The translations under genes were made by a program, and so were the position numbers. From Streptomyces sp. 846.5 (lineage in GTDB: Bacteria > Actinomycetota > Actinomycetes > Streptomycetales > Streptomycetaceae): 64,000 nucleotides of DNA. Location: assembly GCF_004365705.1 (NCBI RefSeq), contig NZ_SOBN01000001.1, forward strand, positions 2,900,001 through 2,964,000, given 5' to 3'. The notes beneath the pieces were generated by a model. That model had not been told where the DNA came from. It saw only the letters and a list, made by a program, of their open reading frames with translations, and did no database searches. Positions 1-10,700 of the stretch are shown piece after piece (the stretch's first letter is position 1; each line of letters starts with the position of its first letter).

Positions 1-3000
1 ATCATGGCCGCGGCACCGAGCGTGGCTCCCGTGGCCGCCATGCAGGTTACTGCCGCGACGACCGTTATGACGACGACGACAACCACGACGACGACGGTGA
101 GGACGGCCTCCCAGTGGCAGCTGATCCACCCCCAGATACCGCTGCAGGACTTCTGCTGGGTTGTGGTGGTCTGGGTGGTGGTGTGCTTGGTCGTTACGGT
201 GGTAGAGCCGTTCGAATTCGTGGTTGTGGTGGTGGAGTTGTCGCCACCTCCTCCACTGCCGCAGTTCATGGGCACATGGCAGGGGGTGGTGCCGCCGGTG
301 CCGCTGCCACCGCAGCCGGTGGTGGTGTAGTCGCAGATCGGGGGCTGGCTGCTGCCGCTGCTGCCTCCGCCGCCGCCGCCGCCGTCGCTGCTCGCCATGG
401 CCAGGCCCGAGGGGTCGCTGCCGCTGGCGGGGTTGTCGGCGGCGTAGGTGTAGCCGCCCATCTGGCTGGGGTCGCCAGATTCGAAGATCGGGTCGGGGGT
501 CAGGAAGCGGCCCTGGACGGGGTCGTAGTTGCGGGCGCCGAGCAGGTTCAGGCCGCTGGTGGCGTCGGCGGGCTGGCCGAGGAAGCCGTGGTTCTCGTCC
601 GCGCTGATCCAGGGCGAGGGGCTGGTGCCGCGGGGGTTGCCGTAGGGGTCGTAGTAGCGGCGGGTCACCGTGAGGGTGCTGGCGTTGACCGCGGTCTCGG
701 CTGTGCCTTGGGCGTTGGCGATCTGGTAGGTCACGGCGCCGGCGCTGGTGCGGGTGATGGTGGTGCCATCGGGCCCGGTGTAGTTGCGCAGTGCCGTGGT
801 GGCCTTGTTCGGCACGGCTAGGGTCAGTTGCTCAGCGCCGCCGAACAGGTAGAGGACGCGGGAAGTGTCAGTGGTGCTGGTGGGGCCGGTGCCGGTGGCC
901 TGCTCCAGGAGTTTCCCGCTGGCGTCATAGGTGTAGCGGCTGGTGGTGGTGCCGGTGGTGACGCTGGCAGTGCGTCCGGCTGCGTCGTAGGTCAGGGTCT
1001 GGGTCTGGCCTGCGGCGGTGGTGCCGTGGCCGGTGGCAGGGGTTGTCCAGGTGGTGCCGGTGCTGGTACAGGCGGTGATCGTCAGGGCGGTGGGCTTGGT
1101 GGCGCTGGCGGCGGGGTCGGTCAGGCACAGGGCGGTGCTGCCGCCGTTGACCAGGGTTCCAGCAGTTGTGGCGGTCCACTTCTGGGTGGCGGTGGCGCTG
1201 TTGCAGGTGTTGATCACGACCGCGGTGCCCGAGGCGGTGGCGCCGCCCGCGGTGCCCAGGCACATGCCCTGGACCCGAACGGTGCTGTCGGCGGCGATGC
1301 TCCAGGTCTGGGCGGCCGCACCGGTGCAGGTGTTGATCTGGGCCTTGGTTCCGGCCGTGACGGCTCCGCCTGCGGTTTCCACGCAGAGTTTGCCGCCGCC
1401 GCTCAGGGTGAAGGCGGTGCTCAGCGGTCCGGTGCTGGAGGCTGTGCGGGTCAGGGTGTTGCCGGCGTTCTTGCCCTGGCTGTCGGTGTATCCCGGGGTC
1501 GAGGTGGCGCTTCCGGCCCCTGGGTTGGACGTGGTGGTGGGTCCGGCCTGGTTGGGCAGGGCGGCGGTCTTGGTGGCGTCGGCGCCGGTGTAGCCCGTGG
1601 TCTGGGTGGTGTTGTTGGCGGCGTTGCCGGTGGTGTCGTGGTTGACCATGCCGGTGCGGTCGCCGAGCAGGTCGTAGGTGTAGCTCTGCCAGTAGGGGGC
1701 CGGTCCGCCGACGGTGGTGGTCGTCACCGGGGCGGTGACGGTGGTGGTCGGGGCGGCGGTGGTGCAGCCGCCGACCGCGCCGACCGGGGTGACGGTGGGA
1801 TTGGTGATCCCGGCGGTGTCGGTCCAGGCCTGGGTCAGGCGCTTGAGGGAGTCGTAGGTGAAGCACTGGGTGTCGTGGGTGGTGTTGTTCTGCAGGTCGT
1901 CGACAGCGGTGATCTCGCCGACCTGGTTGTAGCGGTACGTCGTCACGTCCAGGGCCGTCGTCGAGGGCTGGAGCATGCTCTTTGTCTGGGTGACACGTCC
2001 GGTTGTCTCGTCGTACTGGGCGTAGGTGGCCAGTTCCTTGCCGCTGGGGCCGTAGTTGGTCTGCAGGACCCGGCCGAAGGCGTCGTGGACGGTGTTGTCC
2101 ACGTAGGACGGCACGTTGGTGGGGCTGATCGAGCCGCCGAAGCCGTTCAGGCCGCCCTGTTGGTTGTAGCCGTAGGAGATCTGCTCGACCGGCAGACCGC
2201 CGTCGTTCTGGAACTGCGTGGTGGCCAGCAGCCCGTTCGTGTCGGTGTAGGTGGAGGTCGTCGCGAACAGTGTCTGACCGCTTGCGGCAGTCAGCCCGGT
2301 GGGAAGTTTGGGCTGGGTGAAGCCGTCCGCGCTCGGGATGCTGAGCGTGGTGCCGGTGGGCTGGTAGGCGGTGGTGTAGCCGATCACGCCCTGCGTGTAG
2401 GTCTTGCCTCCGGTGCCGGAGCCTCCGACGTACGAGCTGGTGGAGGTGGCATAGCCCTTGGCCAGGGTGTCGTACAGGGTCGAGGTCAGCTCGGTGGCCG
2501 GGTCCGGGGTAGCCGACCAGGGTGCGGCGTAGGTCGCGACCACCCGGTTGTCCCAGTCGTAGACCGAGGAGGTGGACTGACCGCGGGAGTCGGTGGACTG
2601 CAGCAGGTTGCCCAGCACGTCGTACTTGTCGAAGGTGGAGGTGCCGGTGTTCGGGTCGGTCTGCGAGGTCTTCTGGCCCAGCAGGTTGTAGTTGTAGGAC
2701 CAGGTGTTCCCGGCCGTGTCCTTGACCGTGGCGACCTGCCCGGCCGCCGTGTAGGTGTAGCGGGTCGTCGAGTCGGCCTCGCTGGCCTTGCCAGCGGTGC
2801 TGCTCTGCCAGGCGGTGGTGCCGGTGCTGCTGTACAGGGCCAGGTTGGCGTCGTTCTGCAGCTTCAGCGTGCCGCCGGCCCCGGTCTGGTATGTGCCCGA
2901 GGACCACAGGGCCTTGGTGCGGCCGAGGTCGTAGATCACAAAGTTGCCGTCGGTCTGGTAAGTAGCCCAGGCGCCGGGGTTCCCGGAGGTGTTCGAGGAC

Positions 3001-6000
3001 CACAGGGTCGCGCCGCTGGCCAGCGAGGACAGCACGAGGTTGCCGTCGGCCCCCATCGCCAGGCGGACGCTGTCGGAGGTCAGTGAGGTTCCCGAGGGTA
3101 TGACCTGGCCGCCCGACAGGACGGCCTGCGCGGCGGTGTCCTTCACCGTGGTCGCGGTGGTCTGCCCCAGCGCATTGGTGAACGAAGCGGTCGTGCTGCC
3201 GCCGGCCGGAGAGGTGGTGTCGGTCTCGTCCGCGCCGGGGTAGCTGGTGGTGGACTGCCACTGCTCTATGGCCTGGTGGTACAGCTGGCTGGTCACCGGG
3301 CGGCCCAGTCCGTCGTACTGGGTGATCTGCTCGGAGGGGATCTCGTTCTCATTGGCCGCCCAGATGGTGGACGACGGCGCGTTGTTGGGATCCGAGTAGG
3401 TGGCGTAGGACACGCTCGGCCAGCCGTGCGAGTCGTAGAAGGAGTCCGCGATCAGCCGACCCGAGTTCTGGTCCCCCGCCGAGGACGTCTGGGTCTGCCG
3501 GGTCTGCAGCATCCCGTCGTAGATACTGATCGCCGTCGAATAGGTGCCGTCGTCGCGCAGGGTGTTGGTCGTCACCGTCGATGGCGCACCGCCGTGGGTG
3601 ATCGTCCCGCCCGGGGCAGGAACGGCGCCGGGGTTCACCGCGTACGCGAACGTCTGGTCCGCGCTCTGACCAGCCGACTTCGAACGGCCCGGCAGCCAGA
3701 CCGCGGTACGGCGCCCCAGGGCGTCATACGTACTGTCGGTGATCCGGCCGTTGGCGTCCACACTCTCGGTGACCAGGCTGCGCTGCGGGTCCAGCGTCGA
3801 GGTCGTCGACCAGCCGTTGGGGTTGGTCGACACCACCTGGGTGGCGTTGGTGTTGTTTCCCGCGTCACTCCAGGCAGGGGTGAAGCTGCTCTTGGTCAGT
3901 CGCCCGGCCGCGTCCAGGACCTGGACCGGCCGCCCGCCGTCGTCGTAGGACATCGCCGCGGTGGTCTGCCACTGCTCGGTGCTGCCGGTAATCGAGGTGG
4001 CGACCCGGGTTGCGGTGACCTGGCCGAGGGCCGGGGCCGCTACGGTGCCCTGGTCGAGCTGCCCGAAAGTGCCCAGGTTGGTCAGCGTCCCGTCGCCGTC
4101 GTAGTACATCTGCTTGTCCGACAGCAGCGTTCCGGAGCTGGGCGTGGCGCAGGGGCCGGAGACGGTGGTGACCTGGTCGGGATAGGCCAGCATCATCGCG
4201 TTCATCGCCGAGGGCGCCGCATAGGAAGTGGTGGTGCACGATTCCTGGGAGGGCACGCTGACGTCGCCCAGCGCATCCTGGGTATGGACCCGGCCCTGGC
4301 CGTCGTAAGCGGTGATCTGCTTGGTCTCACGCCACGTGGTGCCGTCGGCCAGCAGGGCGTAGTCACGGCTGCTGGCAGAGGTGACCCGGCGGGCAGTCAG
4401 ATCGGGCAGGGTCGACAGAGCCGGTGCGCTCTTGCCGGGGTTGGCCGCCAGGGTCCAGTCGGTCCACGCGGTCTGCGCCGTGTGGGCTGTGGTCGTCAGG
4501 GTGGGCACATCGCTGATCGACTTGCTGACGATACTGCCGTTGGCCTGGGTGTAGGAGTCGGTCTCCAGGGCGGAACCGGCCAGCCAGTCCGAGTCGGTGA
4601 CCTGGTCACCGACCGAGTCGCTGACGCTCACACTGCGCTGGCTTCCGTCGGCCTTGTAGTCGCCGTCCATACCCTGCAGGTAGGTGGTGATCTGCTGGGT
4701 GACCGGATCCGGGGCAGCCCCTGTGGTCATGGTGACGGTGCGGTAGCCGCGGAACTGGTCCCAGGTGCGGTACTGGTCGTCGGTCTGCGCCGAGTCGTCG
4801 CGGTGCCAAGCAGGGCCGTTGTAGTAGTAGGTGGCCACGTGGGCGGAGGACCCGGCCGTGATCTTCGTACTGTCGGGAGTGTACTGGGAGGCAAGGGTCA
4901 GGTCAGCGGTGACCACTGAGTGCACGGTGATCTTGTTGAACCAGTCCTGGACCGGCTGGGACTGCCCCGCCGGCGACCAGTACACCGGGTAGCAGGAGTT
5001 GGTGTTGGAGTCCGCGTTCGCGAACGAGAGGGTCAGCCCCTTACAGGGGTTCAGGTTGTAGTTGACCGCGATCGACGCGCCGGTCTCGGTCTGGATCGAG
5101 GAGATCCGCGGGTGGTAGAGCGGCGGCGCGGACGGGGAAACGTCGTTGACCCGGTTGTCGATCTCGGTCCCGGTAAAGGAGACCTGGTTCAACGTGATCG
5201 GGGAGTTGCCGTTGCCGTAGGTCCCCAGGCCGGTGTGCTTGATTGACTGCAGCCACATCACCGCCTGCAACGATCCGGCGTCCGCCCGGTCGACCGTGGT
5301 GCCGGTCACCGGGTCCACGGTGCCGCCCGCATCGGAGAACACCTGGCCCAGTTGGTAGGAGTCGACCGGCTGAAGGCCCTGGTCCACCTTGCTCACCGGA
5401 TCGATCACATGGACTGCGGTGGTCACCGAGTCCAGACGTGTGGTCGACCAGAATGTCGGTCCGCTTGTCACGCACACATTCGCTGGAACTGTGGTCGCTC
5501 CGGCCGGGACGGTGGTGCTGTCGCCGGAGTCGCAGTGAATGTCGTAGGGGACGTCGGGCCAGTTCGGGGCGGTGCTGTCGTTCAGGTTCCCGGCCGAGCA
5601 GTCGGTGAACGTCGAGCTGGTCTGGCAGCGCTGCTTGGAAGCGAAGGTCACCTGCGCGCCCGGCGTGCGCCCGGCCAGTTCGTCGCTCAGCTTGTAGCCG
5701 TACGAGATCACCGACAGCGCACCGGCGCGGGTGTAGGCGCTCAGCGTCCCCGAGGTGCCGGTCGGCGCCTGGCCTCCGCCCAGGTCGTAGTAGCCGGGTT
5801 CGGTCTTGTAGTCGTAGCGCTGCACGAAACCGGTCGGCGAGACGGTGAAGTCCAGGTTCCAGCGCCAGCCCTGGGGCTTGGCGCACTTCGAGGCCGTGCC
5901 CTGGGCCGCCGTGTAGCAGGGGTCCCCGCTGACCGGGTGCAGTACCGGCACGCCCCAGGCCGAGTCCGTAGAGGCGTCCGTCGGCGTGCCGGACTGCGGC

Positions 6001-7454
6001 ACCGCCTGCGATCCAACGCCGGCCGGGGCGTGGTCGGAACCGAAGTACGCTGCCGATCCGTCGGTCAGCAGCACCCGGTAGTAGGTGCCGTCCTGCAGCC
6101 CGTTGGCCGCGCCAGACAGCTCTTGGACCACGGTCCCGTCGTCGCCCTGGAGCTTCCATGCCTTCAGCTCGCCCGGAGCGTTCGGGTCGGTGGCCGTAGG
6201 CACCAGGACACCGGAGTGCGCACCGAAGGACAAGGTGGCGTTGTCGCCGGCCCAGCACTCGTCCGCCGACCCCTTGAGGATGGGGTTCTGGTTGGCGTCG
6301 AGCAGCGAGCCGCAGGAACGGTAGGACTGCTCCACGAAGCCAGGCGTGTATGACCAACCGTCACCCAGCCATGATGACTGTGAGTTACGGGCTGATGTCT
6401 CTCCGTCGACGGACTGCGAGTCGTAGGAGAACGTCACCGGCGGGGTGTCGCCCCCGGGGGCTGCGGGCACCGACAGGGGGTAGCTGTACTCGTACGAGCC
6501 GCTGGCGCTGGCCTGCCAGGTCCCCGACGGCTGCAGGGAGGTCGCCGAGTAGTTGCCCTGGGAGCCGGAGCTGCCCGAGGTCGCCAGCAGCGCCGTCTGC
6601 GCAGTGGCGGTCGCCAGCAGGGCGCGCGACTGCACACCGGTCGCCGTGGTCGGCGCGGACACTGTGCTGGCGGCCAGATCGACGGTCGCGGTCAGCTGCC
6701 CGGCGCCGGCACGGTTGCTGGACGCCACCGGTGTGCGGGTACGGCAGGCCGCCAACTGGGGGGTCGTCAGCGCGCAGGCAGGAACCCGGAACAGCCGCAG
6801 ACGCGAACCGAAGCCGCCGCCGTATGCCTTGGCCAGCTTGCTGTAGTCCAGAACCACCTGCACCTGGCCCGAGGACTTCTGGCCGTCCGCGCGGGTCAGT
6901 CCCACCAGGAGGCCGTCACCGCCGGCCGCCAGGGTCTGTGCGTGCGAGGCGACCTGGACCTTGACCTTGGCGGGCGCAGCGGTTGTCGCCCGGCCCCGGA
7001 GCGCCTGCGGCGCAACCCAGACCGGCAGCCCTGACGCCTTCACGGGCCCGGTCACGGGCGCGGTGGACTGTCCGGTCGCGGACGGCGAAGGGGATGCCTG
7101 GCCCGCCGAGCTGGGCTTGCTCGCTGCGGCCGCGCGCACGAGCGCTACGGTGCTGGTGCCCGCCTGGGGCCAGGACGGTGCCGCCGCCTGATAGGTCTTC
7201 AGCGGCTTGGTGCCCTTGGCCTGCGGGGTGTTGGCATGCGAGGCGCTCAGGGCGTGGCCGCCGACGCCGGGGACCTGGGCCGGGCTCTGCGGGTTCCACA
7301 GTGTCCCCGTGAACCGGTACGGGCCCACTCCGACGCCTTGGGCCACGGCCATCGGCGCGGCCAGCGCCAGGACAGCGGCGCCCGCCGTGACCGCAGAAAA
7401 CGTCCTACCCCACACCCGGTACCGCACGCTCGCGAACCAGCGCTGACGTCCCAC
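1..7454 (-). CDS. Secreted RHS/YD-repeat protein with embedded lectin domains (partial, 3' end outside window)
   Basis: One frame stays open for at least 2484 codons and leaves the window, so the C-terminus is missing. I chose the GTG at 7454 because GGGGAG lies 8 nt upstream and a signal peptide follows (hydrophobic stretch ending in MAVA near residue 38). Near residues 318-360 is a stretch typical of actinobacterial RHS N-termini (PPVTFSYDSQSVDGET, then SWLGDGW). YD-like repeats fill most of the remainder. A bulb-lectin-like module lies near residues 1440-1550 and contains QTDGNFVIY, matching the mannose-binding motif QxDxNxVxY. A ricin-type beta-trefoil lies near 2010-2130. The RHS-associated core (YYDPYGNPRG, then GARNYDPVQGRFLTPDP) is near 2265-2335. 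A Ser/Thr-rich linker and a hydrophobic Val-rich segment (about 2451-2478) end the visible part. In this family a variable tip, often a toxin, follows the core; here it lies beyond the edge, so toxin activity is inference only. Confidence 0.9.
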   Translation of the reverse strand, partial: MGRQRWFASVRYRVWGRTFSAVTAGAAVLALAAPMAVAQGVGVGPYRFTGTLWNPQSPAQVPGVGGHALSASHANTPQAKGTKPLKTYQAAAPSWPQAGTSTVALVRAAAASKPSSAGQASPSPSATGQSTAPVTGPVKASGLPVWVAPQALRGRATTAAPAKVKVQVASHAQTLAAGGDGLLVGLTRADGQKSSGQVQVVLDYSKLAKAYGGGFGSRLRLFRVPACALTTPQLAACRTRTPVASSNRAGAGQLTATVDLAASTVSAPTTATGVQSRALLATATAQTALLATSGSSGSQGNYSATSLQPSGTWQASASGSYEYSYPLSVPAAPGGDTPPVTFSYDSQSVDGETSARNSQSSWLGDGWSYTPGFVEQSYRSCGSLLDANQNPILKGSADECWAGDNATLSFGAHSGVLVPTATDPNAPGELKAWKLQGDDGTVVQELSGAANGLQDGTYYRVLLTDGSAAYFGSDHAPAGVGSQAVPQSGTPTDASTDSAWGVPVLHPVSGDPCYTAAQGTASKCAKPQGWRWNLDFTVSPTGFVQRYDYKTEPGYYDLGGGQAPTGTSGTLSAYTRAGALSVISYGYKLSDELAGRTPGAQVTFASKQRCQTSSTFTDCSAGNLNDSTAPNWPDVPYDIHCDSGDSTTVPAGATTVPANVCVTSGPTFWSTTRLDSVTTAVHVIDPVSKVDQGLQPVDSYQLGQVFSDAGGTVDPVTGTTVDRADAGSLQAVMWLQSIKHTGLGTYGNGNSPITLNQVSFTGTEIDNRVNDVSPSAPPLYHPRISSIQTETGASIAVNYNLNPCKGLTLSFANADSNTNSCYPVYWSPAGQSQPVQDWFNKITVHSVVTADLTLASQYTPDSTKITAGSSAHVATYYYNGPAWHRDDSAQTDDQYRTWDQFRGYRTVTMTTGAAPDPVTQQITTYLQGMDGDYKADGSQRSVSVSDSVGDQVTDSDWLAGSALETDSYTQANGSIVSKSISDVPTLTTTAHTAQTAWTDWTLAANPGKSAPALSTLPDLTARRVTSASSRDYALLADGTTWRETKQITAYDGQGRVHTQDALGDVSVPSQESCTTTSYAAPSAMNAMMLAYPDQVTTVSGPCATPSSGTLLSDKQMYYDGDGTLTNLGTFGQLDQGTVAAPALGQVTATRVATSITGSTEQWQTTAAMSYDDGGRPVQVLDAAGRLTKSSFTPAWSDAGNNTNATQVVSTNPNGWSTTSTLDPQRSLVTESVDANGRITDSTYDALGRRTAVWLPGRSKSAGQSADQTFAYAVNPGAVPAPGGTITHGGAPSTVTTNTLRDDGTYSTAISIYDGMLQTRQTQTSSAGDQNSGRLIADSFYDSHGWPSVSYATYSDPNNAPSSTIWAANENEIPSEQITQYDGLGRPVTSQLYHQAIEQWQSTTSYPGADETDTTSPAGGSTTASFTNALGQTTATTVKDTAAQAVLSGGQVIPSGTSLTSDSVRLAMGADGNLVLSSLASGATLWSSNTSGNPGAWATYQTDGNFVIYDLGRTKALWSSGTYQTGAGGTLKLQNDANLALYSSTGTTAWQSSTAGKASEADSTTRYTYTAAGQVATVKDTAGNTWSYNYNLLGQKTSQTDPNTGTSTFDKYDVLGNLLQSTDSRGQSTSSVYDWDNRVVATYAAPWSATPDPATELTSTLYDTLAKGYATSTSSYVGGSGTGGKTYTQGVIGYTTAYQPTGTTLSIPSADGFTQPKLPTGLTAASGQTLFATTSTYTDTNGLLATTQFQNDGGLPVEQISYGYNQQGGLNGFGGSISPTNVPSYVDNTVHDAFGRVLQTNYGPSGKELATYAQYDETTGRVTQTKSMLQPSTTALDVTTYRYNQVGEITAVDDLQNNTTHDTQCFTYDSLKRLTQAWTDTAGITNPTVTPVGAVGGCTTAAPTTTVTAPVTTTTVGGPAPYWQSYTYDLLGDRTGMVNHDTTGNAANNTTQTTGYTGADATKTAALPNQAGPTTTSNPGAGSATSTPGYTDSQGKNAGNTLTRTASSTGPLSTAFTLSGGGKLCVETAGGAVTAGTKAQINTCTGAAAQTWSIAADSTVRVQGMCLGTAGGATASGTAVVINTCNSATATQKWTATTAGTLVNGGSTALCLTDPAASATKPTALTITACTSTGTTWTTPATGHGTTAAGQTQTLTYDAAGRTASVTTGTTTSRYTYDASGKLLEQATGTGPTSTTDTSRVLYLFGGAEQLTLAVPNKATTALRNYTGPDGTTITRTSAGAVTYQIANAQGTAETAVNASTLTVTRRYYDPYGNPRGTSPSPWISADENHGFLGQPADATSGLNLLGARNYDPVQGRFLTPDPIFESGDPSQMGGYTYAADNPASGSDPSGLAMASSDGGGGGGGSSGSSQPPICDYTTTGCGGSGTGGTTPCHVPMNCGSGGGGDNSTTTTTNSNGSTTVTTKHTTTQTTTTQQKSCSGIWGWISCHWEAVLTVVVVVVVVVITVVAAVTCMAATGATLGAAAM

Positions 7455-7747
7455 CCGAACAACTCCCCGCCCGCGCGCCCGTATTCCGAGCGTGGTCTGC
7501 TCCAAAGCGGTGGCTATGGAGATCAAGTGAGGAACATATTGATGATCTGTGAACGGCGCAATACCCTGTCGAAGCATCCTGAGCTGCGCGTTCGCTAACG
7601 ATGCGTCATTGTGGCCGTCGATTGACCAGCGAACCCGTCCAAGGGCATTCAAATCGGACGTACAGGTTCCAGGCGCCGACGGTCACTCCTGCCGCTTGTG
7701 GTGGACATCACATCCACCGCTTGCCTCTCACGTGCCAAGGAATCCCC
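7455..7747. other. Divergent promoter region between the RHS gene and the LamG/lectin gene
   Basis: This stretch of about 290 bases separates the GTG of the RHS gene from the ATG of the LamG gene and must hold both promoters. Its middle (about 7500-7650) is visibly less GC-rich than the flanks. I see no convincing operator or RNA gene and name no promoter boxes. Confidence 0.4.
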
Positions 7748-10700
7748 ATGCACCCCTCGACCCCCCGGCCGCGCCTGTCGCGGCCGGCTCGGCGTTGGAT
7801 CCTGATACCCGCGCTCAGCGCCCTGCTGGCGGCCATGACCCCCGCGGTCGCGCTGGCCGACACCCCGACGGCCCCCGCACCGGTCAGCGCACCCACGCCC
7901 CCGGCGATGACGAGCACAGCAGCGGAGCAGGCCGCTCGTCTTCAGGCGGTGTCCAGCGGCCAGCCGGTCACCGTCGACTCGCTGACGACCCCGACCCACC
8001 TGGTCGTCGCCCAGGCTGACGGATCACTGACCGCCACGGACAACCCGCTGCCGGTGCGCGTCGAGCAGAACGGCACCTGGCAGGGCCTGGATGCGACCCT
8101 GGTCGCGAATCCCGGGCAGAACACGTTCTCGCCCAGGGCCACCACCGACACGGTGAGCCTCTCGGGCGGAGGAACCGGCCCGGTCGCCACGCTCACCGAC
8201 GCAGCCGGCCACAGCATGGCGCTGACCATGCCGTTCGCCCTGCCCGCGCCAGTGGTCAGCGGTAGTACCGCGCTCTACGGATCCGTACTGCCCGGCGTCG
8301 ACTTGTCCGTGTCCGTCACGGATCAGGGCGGTCTGAGTGACATCCTGATTGTTCATGACGCGGCTGCAGCGGCGAACTCGCTGCTCAAGAGCCTCACCCT
8401 GGCCGCATCCACCCAAGGCTTGTCGCTCACAACGACACCCTCCGGCGGCATGAACGCGACCCTGTCCGACGGCAGCATCGCCTACACGAGTCCCACCCCC
8501 ACGATGTGGGACTCCAGCACCACCACCCCAGCCACAGCAACGCCATCGGCATCGGCATCGGCATCGGCATCGGCATCGGCATCCACGCTCGCAGGCACTG
8601 TCGCACAGGCAAAGCGTGTCGCCGTGCGTTCCGCTGACCAGGCGAGCACCGCCTCGGCGTCGGCCAGTGCGTCCGGTACGCCTGACACGACGGCCTCCTC
8701 GGTGGACGGTCCCGGTAGCGGAGCCCAGGTGGCACCGGTCGCGATGAACGCCACCTCCACCGGCATCGTTCTGACACCCAACACCTCGGCACTCACCTCC
8801 CCGGTCCAGTACCCGCTGTACATCGATCCGTTCGTCAACCCGGTGACCGGCAAGTCGAACGGCTACGACGAGGTGTACGGCAACAAGGCCTGTGCTGGCC
8901 AGCCCAAGTACAACACGCCCCAGGACAAGGGGGAGGGAGTCGGCTACCAAGGCGCTGGCGGCACCTGCGGGAGCGGCGCCGAGCGCTCGTTCTACCAGAT
9001 CGACTCCAGCGGGCTGGACCCGAGCATGAAGATCTCCCAGTCCCTGGTCACCGCCGACACCACCTACGCCGCCAGCTGGGACTGCAGTAAGAACCAGCCG
9101 GTCACCCTGCACACCACCGGGGCCATCGGACCTGGCACCGACTGGAACAACCAGCCCGGCGTCAACGACAACAACGGCTACCCCGCCGTATCCACCCACG
9201 TGCCCAGCGGCGCCAACCCCGGCAACAGCACTTGCAGCAACCACACCGCCACCTTCACCGTCACCAGCCAAGCCCAGAAGGTCGCCAATGCCAGCATCAA
9301 CGTCTGGACTGTGGCCCTGTTCGGCGACGAGAGCGACGGGGCGAACTACCTGCGCTTCTCCACCGTGATCACGCTGACCACAAACTTCGACATCGCGCCA
9401 AGCGTGACCTCGCCCACGATGTCACCCACCCCGCAGAACCCCGCCGCAGGCACCGCCTGCGGCGGTGCAGCCAGCGGCTGGATCGGCGCGACCTCAAACG
9501 ACGGCACCAGCAGCAACGTCACCCTCAGCACCAAGGTCTCCTCGCCGGTGTCCGGCACCAACGTCTCGGCCCAGTTCCACATCTGGGACGACATGCTCAA
9601 GGACAGCTCCGGCAGCCCGGCAACCGTCAAATGGGACTACAGCAGTCCCCAGGCCTCGGGCAGCACCGTCAACGAGAAGGTCGGATTCCTGCTCCAGGAC
9701 GGCCACCGCTACGGATTCAGCGTCCAGGGCTACGACGGCACCCCGCTCTACGGAAACACCTACTCCAACTGCCACTTCAGTGTCGACACCACTCCCCCGA
9801 CGTCACCGGTGATCGCCAACAACCCGTCCTTCCCCTCCGTCGGCAACGGTGTACCGAACCCTCTAGTCTACGCGGGTGTCAAGACCGTCAGCAACTTCTC
9901 GGTAACCGCCACCGATCCGGCCCCGGCGAACAACTGCACCCTGGCAGCCTGCGCCGCCAGTGGCATTCTTTCCTTCCGCTGGAATCTGGACACCCCACCC
10001 ACCTCCACCACGGGCCACGCCGTCGCACCCTCAGCGACCGGAACGGACTCAAGCGGTAACCCGACCGCCAGCGCCACCCTCTCGATCCCCGTGATCAGCT
10101 GGGGTGTCCACACCCTCTACGTCACCGCCGTGGACAAGGCCGGCAACGCCACCCAGGCGCCGTCGACCTACACCTTCGCCGCCCCCTGGGATCCGAAGAC
10201 CAAGGTCGTCCCGGGCGATGTCACCGGCGACGGCATCCCCGACCTGATCACCACCACCACGGCCGGCGACCTGGTCCTGGTCCCCGGCGACACCGACCCT
10301 GCCCAGACCACCAAGACCACCGTCCCCTACACCGGCCCGGTGCGCCTGGCCGCCTCCGGCGACACCCCCGCCGGCGGCTCCGGCGGCTGGAACAACTACC
10401 TGGTGGCCCACCGCGGCAACCTCTTCAACAACTCGCTCGTCGACGACCTGTTCGCCCTCAACACAGTCGCCAGCCCCAAGACCCTGTACGTCGTCAAGAA
10501 CAACCTCGACACCGGCACCGGCCAGACCACCACCGCCGGGTTCACCAGCAGCCGCAACCTCCCGATCGCTAAGCCGACCTGCTCGACCTTCACCCCCGCC
10601 GAACGTTGCGGCAGCACGGCCGGCTACACCGCTGACTGGAACGCGGTCACCCAGATCGCGGCCCCCGGCGACACCCACCACACCGGCAACGCCGACCTGA

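Noticed and set aside
828-4919. Very long plus-strand open frames rich in Gly, Ala, Arg and Val across the RHS gene
   Set aside because: They are antisense shadows of a high-GC gene: low complexity, no domains and no ribosome binding sites, while the minus frame reads as a coherent RHS protein.
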